This document shows positions 35,401-47,500 of a stretch of DNA of 64,000 bases, in pieces. The position numbers and the translations under genes were made by a program. Source of the stretch: Dendrophyllia cribrosa (Eukaryota; Cnidaria; Anthozoa; Scleractinia; Dendrophylliidae); NCBI GenBank assembly GCA_024195265.1, contig JAJLRJ010000010.1:7987667-8051666 (forward strand), given 5' to 3'. The number at the start of each line of letters is the position of its first letter. The first letter of the stretch is position 1. The notes below the pieces were generated by a model, which was not told the DNA's origin, searched no databases, and saw only the letters and a list, made by a program, of their open reading frames with translations.

Positions 35401-38400
35401 AAGTATCGTATTGTAAGTAGTGTAAGTACCGTACTGTAAGAAGTATATGCATTGTTTTTGTCAGTAGCGTAAGTATCGTATTGTAAGTAGTGTAAGTACT
35501 GTACTGTAAGAAGTATATGTATCGATTTGTAAGTAGTGTAAGCTTTGTATTGTGAAATAAAATCTTTCAAAAAAAAAATTATTAAAGCTGAGCTGGGAAT
35601 TAATAATGTCATTTTGCCGTCATAGGTCGCAGTGTTAGCTACAGCAGCTGGAGCAGTAATTGGCTGGCCATTTAGTGTAGTTATTGGGTATGTAGGGACT
35701 TAAGCTGTTAACAGTATCCTTCAGTACATGCAACAGGAAACCTACGGCTATTAAGTGTTGATTCCCCATGTATATGGGAGGTTGGCGTGGCCTTGAGGTT
35801 AGGGTGCTGGACTTGCAATATGTAGGTCCCAAGTTCTTCTCTGACCACTGCATGAATTTGCAACATGGCAGGCTTGTTCAAATAAATATCGTATCTAAAA
35901 AAGATATCTGGCCCAAACTTTCGACCCAATAGCACTTCTGCGCTACTTACTACTTTTCTGTTTCTTGGGTGGCCTGTGCACCAGATGTTTTTCTTCCTTT
36001 TTTTAACTTAATATATATATATAGTTTATTCCGATTGTACACTTTCTTTTTCTTCAATACTGCTACTAACAATACTAATAATAACAATATTGTATTCATG
36101 TATATTTGAAAAAATTCAACTAATAATAATAAAAAAAAAAAAAAAAAAAAACATGGCAGCCTTGGCTGCACCGTGTAAATAACCAACAGATCAACCTTCC
36201 ACCTGCGTTGAGCTTTTCAAAAATGTTTATGTTAAGTTTATTATTTTACTTTCTTCTATTTATGGTTTCCCCAATCCAATGAGCTCTTTTGTGCTAAATA
36301 CATAATTGACACCAAAATAAAGTTATTAATATTTAATATTTTTGTTGCAGCATACCTATTGCTTGGGACATCTTAATAAGACAAAGAAAAGTTATGTATT
36401 TTCTACAGTTGTGTCTCATATCGCTGATTGTATTTTTGGTAAGTGTATCATTTCTGTCCCAAATTCTTGAGGGCAAAATTCTATTGAAGTGGGTAACAGT
36501 GAGATCAAATGGACTGATAGCGGCAGCCAAAGGTGCCTTTACATGAGCTGAAGTCCAGTCTCACTGGGAATACAATGTAAAGCGGACATGTATGTTTCTT
36601 TTAATTCATCTGCAACTCATTCATCTGCGATTTTATTTTATTTTTCTTCCATTACATTTTAAGTGTTGTGATAATCAACTTCCATATCAACAAGAGATAC
36701 TCACTACATTCCCATGAACATTTATGGCAATCAGATTTGTTTATTCTTTCAGGGACCTTTGGTGTATATCGACTCCTTTTTCTATGGCAGGACAGTCATT
36801 GCTCCATTGGGTATTGTCTTATACAATGTGTTTGGTAAAGGAGGACCTAGTCTTTATGGTATGAATGTAGTAATACATAAATACAAAACATATTATTGAG
36901 GTGTTATAATTGACACTACAGGGACAAATCATTAATCCTTAAACTCCCAAGAGAGCTAAAAATCAAAATTCAAGAAAAATCCCAATTAATTTCATCTTGT
37001 AAAATATTGAATAACAAATAGTGCCATGCAAAGTACAGTAACTGCTGTTCAAAGAGCTGTCATGGTTACACCATAGGATTTCGTTGACAGACCCAAAAGT
37101 AAGAACTACACTACATGTCTCCTAATTGATGACTCTGGTTAAGACAGGGGAAGGAGGATGAAATGAGCAAATAGTGCAAACAAAGGTTTAGAGCGATAAG
37201 ATAACATACAGTGGAGAAAGAATAGACGGTCACTGGCTGGTCAAAGATCAGCTTCATAACTTTCATTTGAATAGTCACACTTTAGGATTTCATCCACAGA
37301 CTCAAAAGTTAGAACCACTTTGTAGGGCATAATAAACGGCAGCACCGGAAAGTACTGCTCAGTAGCTTTCATTTGAATGGTCACACTTTAGGATTTAATC
37401 CACAGACTCAAAAGTTAGAACCACCTTGTAGGGCATAATAACAGTACCACAGGAAAGTACTGCTCAATAGCTTTCGTTTGAATAGCCACACTTTAGAATT
37501 TCATCCACAGACTCAAAAGTTAGAACCACCTTGTAGGGCATAATAAACAGTACCACAGGAAAGTACTGCTCAATAGCTTTTGTTTGAATGGTCACACTTT
37601 AGAATTTCATCCACGGACTCAAAAGTTAGAACCACCTTGTAGGGCATAATAAACAGGACCACAGGAACTGATCGACTCATCCCCAGTCATCTCTCTTGCT
37701 CCTATTAATATTAACGAGGGAAGTGCGTCCGAGGGGATGGGAAGGAGGAAAAAGGGGGATCACCCCCTTTGGTCGCGTTTCGCTCATTCTGCATCTATCC
37801 CCCACGCATGTCTCCAGTGTCTTTCAAGAGAGACGACTAAGGACAAGTCAGGTACAAAAAAGTACTGCACTGTAGCTTTCATTTGAATAGTCACACTTTA
37901 GGATTTCATACACAGACTCAAATGTTAGGACCACCTTGTACAGCATAATAAATAGTACCACAGGAAAGTACTGCTCAGTACATGTAGCTTTCATTTGGAT
38001 GGTCACACTTTAGGATTTCATCCACAGACTCAAAAGTTAGAACCACCTTGTACAGCATAATAAACAGTACCATAGGAAAGTACTGCTCTGTAGCTTTCAT
38101 TTAAATAGTCACACTTTAGGATTTTATCCATAGGCTCAAAAGTTAGAACCACCAGGAAAAACTAGCTTTCATTTAAATTGCACATATAGCACCTTGAAAT
38201 TACATTTTTTTTCCTGCAGACAAGAAAGGGGGTAATAATAGTTTGTTCAATTGAAGGGTGACTTCTGATCAACTGCTTCATTCTCATTCCAAATTGCCTT
38301 GTATTCCCTTATGAACACAGGGAGAATTTGATGTTATATGAAAAGGCACTTAGGTCCTTATTCCACACACCCCTTCAAATAATTTGTGTTGCCTTTTACA

Positions 38401-41400
38401 TTGTAGGCATAGAACCGTGGACTTTTTACTTCCTAAATGGGTTTCTGAACTTCAATGTTATATTTCCCATGGCATTAGTTGCTCTGCCTGTCTGTGTAAG
38501 TATGGTTTTAATATAACAATAACATGCACTTATTAACTTAGTGGGAGGGCCGAATGTGAAAAATATTTGGCTCAAGGTCATGCTGTGTTTGGTCCGTACG
38601 CCATGACTGAAAGCCAAATTCTCTCACATCCACCTAACTTAGTCAATAAGTATTTTATCATATGACTAATTTGTAAACAAAATTGTTTGAATTTTAACAC
38701 AAGAGGCTGTTTGCTTTTGTTGTAGCTGCAGAGCCAACAGCTTTTTCTAGCTCCACTCCTGCAAATGTTTGTGGCCCTTGTATTTTGTACATAAAGGCAA
38801 CAAAATTGAATTGTAAATAATTTTATTATAAATGTTTTTACGACAGGTTTTTGTCAAGTTGGTAACTACACAAACACAGGAAAAGAAATGTAAGTGAACA
38901 ATTAAAAATAAAAAACATTTTTGTAAAATTATAAAGTTTCTTTGATTGATCAATGAGCTGTGTTGTTTAATTAATATTATGTAATGGTCACCTGCCTTAC
39001 CCATGGGGACAGCATTGAAGGGATGGGAGGGTGGGGAGTTGGATGTAGGGGGTGGGGATTGGTGGAGCAAAATGCCTAAGAGTTGGGGTGGACAGTGAAC
39101 ATTGAGCCCATGATATGTAATGGCCACCTGCTTTACCCATGGGGACAGCATTGAAGGGAGGGGAGGGTGGGGAGTTGGATGCAGGGGGTGGGGATTGATG
39201 GAGCAAAATGCCTAAGAGATGGGGTGGACGGTGAACATTGAGCCTGTGATATGTTATGGTCACCTGCCTTACCCATGGAGACAGCATTGGAGGGAGAGGA
39301 GGGTGGGGAGTTGGATGTAGGGGGTGGGGATTGGTGGAGCAAAATGCCTAAGAGATGGAGTGGACAGTGAACATTGAGCCCATGATATGTAATGGCCACC
39401 TGCCTTACCCATGGGGACAGCATTGAAGGGAGGGGAGAGTGGGGAGTTGGATGCAGGGGGTGGGGATTGATGGAGCAAAATGTCTAAGAGATGGGGTGGA
39501 CGGTGAATGTTGAGCCTGTGATATGTAATGGACACCTGCCTTACCCATGGAGACAGCATTGGAGGGAGGGGAGGGTGGGGAGTTGGATGCAGGGGGTGGG
39601 GATTGATGGAGCAAAATGCCTAAGAGATGGGGTGGACGGTGAACATTGAGCCTGTGATATGTTATGGTCACCTGCCTTACCCATGGGGACCGCATTGAAG
39701 GGAGGGGAGGGTGGGGGTTGGATGCAGGGGGTGGGGATTGATGGAGCAAAATGCCTAAGAGGTGGGGTGGACGGTGAACATTGAGCCTGTGATATGTTAT
39801 GGTCACCTGCCTTACCCATGGGGACCGCATTGAAGGGAGGGGAGGGTGGGGGTTGGATGCAGGGGGTGGGGATTGGTGGAGCAAAATGCCTAAGAGGTGG
39901 GGTGGACGGTGAACATTGAGCCTGTGATATGTTATGGTCACCTGCCTTACCCATGGGGACCGCATTGAAGGGAGGGGAGGGTGGGGGTTGGATGCAGGGG
40001 GTGGGGATTGGTGGAGCAAAATGCCTAAGAGGTGGGGTGGACGGTGAATGTTGAGCCTGTGATATGGAATGGTCACATGCCTTACCCATGGGACAGCATT
40101 GGAGGAAGGGGAGGGTGGGGAATTGGATGCAGAGGGTTGGGGTCAGTGAAACAAAACTTCTAGGAGAGGAGAGGGTCCAAACATTTCCTATTCATGAGTT
40201 GGCTCATAGGAGAAATCAAGGGAGTACAGTGTCATGAGCTCCATATTTTTGCCTCTAGATTAACTAAGAGCATGAACTTGGAATCTCTTAGTTTAAAGTT
40301 TTTCATCTAGCCACACATTGTCCTTCTTGTTATGTAGTTCCATCTTCAGTGTTGCCAGTGTGGTTAGCATTATCAGGAATGTACATCTGGATTTTGATAT
40401 TCTTCACAAGACCTCATAAGGTGACAAAACAAAACCATAAAATTAAACTCATTCAGTTTGTCTTAAACATGGGACCGTAGGATCTTCTTTACACTCATCA
40501 GATGCTTCAACCAATGCACTCCTGGGAGACTCGTGGGAACCAAGGGCGAGTGTACCAAATGTCAGCTTTAAATCTCTTTATTGTGGCCAATGTTCCAAAA
40601 GTAACAATCATCCAAAGATTATTGGCCACGATTTAAAAGTTATGTATAAAAATACATGTATGAAAGCTAGCATCTCCCCTCCTCCCTAGCTAGTGGCAAT
40701 CATCCAAAGGAGTATCCCAAAAGTAACAGACCCTGAAATAATGCCCCTTCACTCTCACAGTGGTTGATCTGGGTAATCTCCAGTGCAGTCATCTAAAAGT
40801 AGTACCCCAAAAGTAACACCCTGAAAGAATCCCCCTTCACTCCTGCAGTGGTTGATTTGGGGAAGGGACCTATAGAGCTACTTCCTTTCCTCTCCTCCTC
40901 CCGCATCTCCACTCCCAACCTCCCTAGCTAGTGGCATTCCTCCAAAAGCAGCACCCCAAAAGTAACACGCCCTAAAATATTTCCCTTCACTCCCACAGTG
41001 GATAACCTGGGGAACAAATCCAGGGAGCCCCCCTCCCCTCCTCCCTAGCAAGTGGCATTCCTCCAAAAGCAGACCCCAAAAAGTAACACACCCTTAAGAA
41101 TTCCCCTTCACTCCTGCAGTGGTTGATCTGGGGAACAAATCCAGGGAGCTCCCTCTGCCCCCCACCCCCCTCTACCCCCTCCCCTCCTCCCTAGCTAGTG
41201 GCATTCCTCTAAATCCTGCACCCCAAAAGTAACACACCCTAAAATATCCCCCTTCACTCCTGCAGTGGTTGATCTGGAGTAGGGACCCGGGAAGCCCCCC
41301 CCCCCCCCCCCCACACCCTCCCTAGCTAGTGGCATTCCTCTAAATCCTGCACCCCAAAAGTAACACACCCTAAAATATCCCCCTTCACTCCTGCAGTGGT

Positions 41401-44400
41401 TGATCTGGGGTAGGGACCCGGGAAGCCCCCCCCCCCCCCCCCCCCCCCCCCTCCCAACTACAATACACAAACACTATATTCATTGTTCATGTAAGTAAAA
41501 CTCAGGGGGGCAGGGATGGTGCAGTGGTGATAAAACTCGCCTCCCACCAATGTGGCCCGGGTTGAGTTTGTTGTTAGTTCTTATCTCCGCTCTGAGGGTT
41601 TTTCTACGGGAACTTCGGTTTTTCCTCTCTCCACAAAAACTAACATTTCTAAATTCCGATTTGACCAGGAATTTTTAGAGGGCCACCCTAATAAACCTAG
41701 AGTAAGCTTGGTGCCACCCTCTTTAAAAACTGTTATTGATATGTTTTATTTGTTACCTGTACTATTGCAATAATGATTGAAAACACAAAAGCAGTATTTG
41801 AAACGGAACATTTGTGATTTACTGATCTTCAGTTGTGTGTTTATTTTATTATTTTTGGTGGTAGGAGGAGAGATTTCTGTTCCCTATTTATCCATTCTTC
41901 TGTGCATATGGAGCTGTGACTCTCACAGAAGCACAAGTATGTTACATGCTGTTGTCTTCCTTTCTCCAATAGCCATTTCACTTATATAAAGAGCCTGATT
42001 CGTAACTACTCATCTCTCTTGGCAAGACGCGGGAGATGCAAGACGCCCCACGCGGGGGATTGACACGGAACGAGGAACGAGAGACGCACGACTGAAGGAA
42101 GCACGAGAGGATCACCTCTCGCGCTCCCCTCGGCCACGTTTCTGTCATTAATTGAGACATGACTGGGGACGAGTCAGATAAAGAGCAACCAATATTGATA
42201 AAGAGATTTCATTTCAACGGTCATCCACAGACTCAAAAGTTAGAATCACCTTGTACAGCATAAACAGCGCCACAGGAAAGCACTACTCAATAAGCTTTCA
42301 TTTGAATGGCCGCACTGTAGGATTTCATCCACAGACTCAAAAGTTAGAACCACCTTGTGCAGCATAATAAACAGTACCACAGGAAAATACTGCTCAGTAG
42401 CTTCGATTTGAATGGTCACACTTTAAGATTTCATCCACAAAAAAGTTAGAACCACCTTGTGCAGCATAATAAAAAGTACCACGGGAAAGTACTGCTCAGT
42501 AACTTTGATTTAAATGGTCACACTTAAGGGTTTCATCTACAGACTCAAAAGTTAGAATCACCTTTCTAACTTTTGAGTCTGGGAATGAAATCCCACCATG
42601 TGACCATTCTAATGAAAGCTTTTGAGCAGTACTTTTCAATGGTACCATTTGGTTTTCCATATTTTACAAAATGGAATTTGGTATTTATTTTTTAATTTTA
42701 ATTTTGTGCGCCTTTGAGAGAGAAAAGGTTAATAGTAATTTTATGTTCTCTGCAGAAACTGTTCCATTCCTTGTTCTTCAGTAGCAGCAAGCATCATTAC
42801 TCCTCATCTTCAACTTGGTTTGCAGTTTCCATCAGTGTTGTGTTTTCTTTGCTTTCTCTGTCGCGATCAAGTGCGCTATATTATGGTTGGTATTAGAGCA
42901 GTTTTCAATTGAGTGTCGTAAAACCAAAACCAAAGTAATTAGAGCAGTTTTCATTTGAGTGTCGTAAAACCAAAACCAAAGTAATTACTCTGACCAATCA
43001 CAGCAGTCGTAAACAATCCAATGAACCAATCAGAGCTCGAAGCAATTACATGTCGGCGTCGCCAAGCGCGGGAAAACGCGTGCAAGCAAGTCACGATTGG
43101 TTTTGGTTTTACTTCTGATTGGTCGAGAAAGTGGCGCGAGAATTTTTAGCCAATCACAAAGCGTAGCAATGCAAAACCAAAGCAATTGTGTAATTACTTT
43201 CGATACTCAATTGAAAACTGCTCTAAAATACTGTAAGGTTTATAAAAATAAAGTCCTAAAGTGAAGACGTCTGATAAACTAAATTTATGAAATTATGGGA
43301 TTTTATGAGATTTTCGGGGAAAGATCATGAAGGAAAATGCCCGCTTGCCAAAAATCAGTATCCTAAGGAAGCATGCTATCTACGAATTGACCGGTGTGAA
43401 AAACTAGTTGTTGACAAATGGTAAGCGCCCTGATATCACAGTTTTGATAATTAAGACTCTTCTTGTGTGACTATTTAGCATGGAGTATTTTAGAACTAAG
43501 ATTTTGATATGTAAATTGGTCTTGTTTTTAGAGCAGTTTTCAATTGAGTGTCGTAAAACCAAAACCAAAGTAATTACTCTGACCAATCACAGCAGTCGTA
43601 AACAATCCAATGAACCAATCAGAGCTCGAAGCAATTACATGTCGCGGGCGCCAAGCGCGGGAAAACGCGTGCGAGCAAGTCACGATTGGTTTTGGTTTTA
43701 CTTCTGATTGGTCGAGAAAGTGGCGCGAGATTTTTTAGCCAATCACAAAGCGTAGCAATGCAAAACCAAAGCAATTGTGTAATTACTTTCGACAGTCAAT
43801 TGAAAACTGCTCTATACCATATTTATAAGTTGCTTTTATCTTTTGTGTCAGCAATTAGTGCTTTTGCACTAGGAGATTCTAACACGTTAATAAAGTTCAG
43901 TACCATGACTACCTACCCTTCAAGAAACTTAGGTCGGGCCGAATGTAAAATTTTTTGACTCGATGTCATGGCGTACAGACCTCCCACCCAGTACATAAGT
44001 TCATATTGTTTCTTTAATAATTTGCATCTTCTTGCGTACTTATGTAAATGTATTTCCTGTATTTTTACCAACCGTTTAGCATGAAATTTTCTCGGAAAGT
44101 TATTTCGCGGATTGCTGATTTTCAGCGTTTCGTGGTAACAAATTTTCGTGAATTCGGATTTCAGACTTTACCGCTGGGAAGAAATTTTCGCGGGCGTCCA
44201 TTTTTCACATACGGTACTTGTAAATAACAACAAGGAAATATAATGTCATGTTTATCTTTAAATTTTCTATACTCGCATCACAAGTCTTTGATTACAATTC
44301 AAAGGCTACGGTAAGGTGTAATTTCGTATGCCAGCTGGGCCAAGCAAAACATGTAAATTACTAGTACCAATTGAAATTCATTGATCTAAGTAAATAGAGT

Positions 44401-44534
44401 ATATTTTCACGGATTTTTTTTTTCCCCTGGAGTTTATTTTTGTGGGATCTGATTTTGGCGGATCGTTGGAAAACCAACGAAATTCGCGAAAATTTCATGC
44501 CACACGGTAATTAATTTGTAATGGTAATTGGATT

Positions 44535-44575
<41 letters not shown>

Positions 44576-47500
44576 AAATCGGCCGAGCGCGAAGCGTGAG
44601 GATGATTTGAAATTTCGAGCATGATTACCCCTGAATTGTACGACACAAAGTTCAATTACTAATTAATCGCATAAATAACCAAATTCGAGATTGAGAAGCT
44701 ATGTCGACTCTTTTGTTCTAAAAACGTCTTGGATATTTTTTGTCAGTTTGAAAGTGGAAGGAAAACAGCAAAAACGAGCCCATTTAAATGCAACTGATTG
44801 ACGCGCGCGCAACGTAGGTGTCCAATTACAGCTATCCAATTACAAAAAGTTGTAATTGGAAAGCTGTAATTGGACACCCACGTGACCGCGCGCCAATTAC
44901 GTGAGAAATAGGCGCGCGGATGACCAATCACAATCGAGAATTTTGTTATTGATACGATTACTTTGTTAATAGTGTGTAGTGATAATAAAGCTGTGCAATA
45001 ATAATAAACAACAAATAAACAACGAATAAACAACAAATAAACAACAAATCTGAAACTGAAACTTTCATCTAGAAAGAAAAGAAATGCTATTAAAAATCTT
45101 GTTTCCTAGGTTACCATGCTCCGCTGGACCTGTATATAGAGCTGAATCACATGTCGTCCACCCTCGAGCATCCCCTCCCTGCTGACAAACACATCAACCT
45201 GTGTGTTGGCAAGGAGTGGTACCGGTTTCCCAGCAGCTTCTTTTTGCCTTCAGAAAGGTAGGTAACTAGTAATTAACAAATTTACACCGGTTTTACGTGG
45301 TGTGGACTCTTATTTACCACGATTTACGTCATCACATGGTCAAAATGTTGTGGACTCACGAGACGCAGCCGAGTGAGTCAGCAACAAATTTTGACCATGT
45401 GATGACGTAAATCGTGGTAAATAAGATTCCACACCACGGAAAACCGGTGTAAATTTGTTTTTTACAACAATATTTAGAAAAAAATACAAGGAAAAATCGA
45501 AGTCTTGTTACAAAACGTGACAGCAAAGAAAGAGCAAGCGTTGTCTATAACTTTCTCGCAATCTGATTGTTTTTTTTCAAGCGCGCGTGATGTTAGCGTC
45601 AGCACCGTTGTCTGGACTCTCATTTACCACTCACGTCGACCAATCAGATTGCGAGTTTAGCGGCAATTGTGGTAAAAAAAGACAATGTCCAATGTAACAG
45701 AATAAAGGAGTGAGAATGTAGTCTTATACAAAGGGAGTGGTCATTACAAGGATACTCAATGAGGACCACTTTGTGTGATGTTTGGGGGCTTGGAATACAC
45801 CGCATATCTAATGACCCTAATGAACAGGATTTATTTGCCAGAAAAATTGAGACTTTAAGTAATGATCCGCACAAGAAGGAAAGTGCTGAAACGCAATGCA
45901 CGATGGAATGTCAACTTTTTTCATTGTTACAACTAGTGATCTGATTGGCCTAGACTCGAAAACCGCTAAAAAGTTAAGGTTCAAGGTGCATTTTGTCTAA
46001 TTATTTTAAGGTTTCAAGTAATTTGAGACCCAATCGCACAACATGCAATTTTTAAAAGATATTGTATTTGGGGAACTTCATCAAATAAGCAAAATTATTA
46101 GCTATTGTCTTCTGCTATTCTGATTGGTTTAGCACAAACATTTCCCAAAATTTGAAGCAAATGGATTTTCTTTATTTTTATACTGAAATATAATTATGAA
46201 CCATCAGCCTCTCCTCTATTCTTAAAATCAAAGATATTCTATGTGGGAAAGAGCCAATGCGGCAGAACAATGAAGTTTACGGTAGTTCTTATGTGGGGCA
46301 TTACTTAATGCAGGAAACCTGTATTAAACGGACGTTCTTGGCACCCTCGTGTCCGCTTAATAGAGGGGTCCGCTGAATACAGATTCGTTTTGCAGTAATG
46401 TCAATATGGGAAGAAAATTTAGGGAACCAAGCAGCTGGTGTCCGCTTAATTGAGGGTGTCCCCTTAATATGGGGCCCACTACCCTGTTGCAGGGTCTCGG
46501 ATAGTCGTGTTGGAGCGAGCGAAGACAAAACGAGAGGGGCATGAAGGGGCAGGGGGGGGGGGGAGAGAAACTCCACCCCACCCCTCCTCCCTCATTTTTT
46601 CTTCACTGGCTCCAACATCTTTCGCTCAACCTCGCTTAATACAGGTTTAACTGTATTCTGTGTGCATGAAGCTGTGTGCACGTATTTGTCCATGCTATGT
46701 TAATAGCAGACTGGTTTAGTTTACTTTGGATATTTGTTTCTTGGTATTTGGAAATTCCGATGAAACACTCTTCCTCGTGTTTAATATATTACTTCATTAA
46801 ATTAAAGTATCTCCAATTAGTGATTACAAATTTATATATACAGTAAAATGAGTGATTCAAGTGCAGTAGGGGCCAACTTTAAGTGTCTGTCTTGGATACT
46901 GTCTGTTTTTGAAGCCTGGAGTTGACTGTACTACTCTTACCCCCCTGAATGACATACCAGTCCATTGCAATCCCCCTCCCACCCCACCCCTCTTCAGGTT
47001 CTCAGGTTTTCCAGTGGTATGATGATCTCCAACGCAACCATTAATAGCGGAGCCTAGCCGGGCCGAAGGCCCGGCTGCGGAGCCCCATACTCATAGAACC
47101 TATGCCCTCATTTTTCATGGTCATGGCTAGCGGAATGTTTCGCGGGCGCTGTCTACAACAAAAACATGTGTGTCGGAGATGTGTGTCGCGCAAGGCTAGC
47201 GCGCATGCGCGTATGACGCCACACAACATCCGGGATCTTAGCGGAGGACTAGCTCGCGGGCGCGTATGACGTCGCAAAATATGCGCGTACGACGTCATGT
47301 TGAAACCAAAGCGAGGCTTTTTTTTTCGCGCGGTTACACGGCCGAATGTCACGTCAGCTGGGAAAACACTTTGATGTTTTGCTGTGTTTACTGAGCGGAG
47401 AAAACGGTTTAAATTAAAGTCGTTATTTTCCTGCATTTTTTCGTGGTTTGCTACTCAAGACAGGGATGCTAATTAAGGGATACTCAGGAGCCGCTTTAGT

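Noticed and set aside
36940..38165. CRISPR-like array
   Set aside because: Units are tandem without unique spacers, in an animal genome; it is a satellite.
39405..40089. Minus-strand ORFs of up to 223 aa, Pro/His-rich (also 38747-39559)
   Set aside because: They are translations of the 136-bp minisatellite in several frames; no start context, no family, and the gene on this strand would lie in an ALG9 intron.
41505..41600. Functional tRNA gene
   Set aside because: A- and B-box-like words are present but the stems do not pair and a known SINE body follows; same for 11760, 18797, 35775 and 49462.
47041..47436. Minus-strand ORF of 131 aa in a CpG-rich block
   Set aside because: Arg/His-rich translation of GC-rich repeat-like DNA inside an ALG9 intron; no family or splice context.
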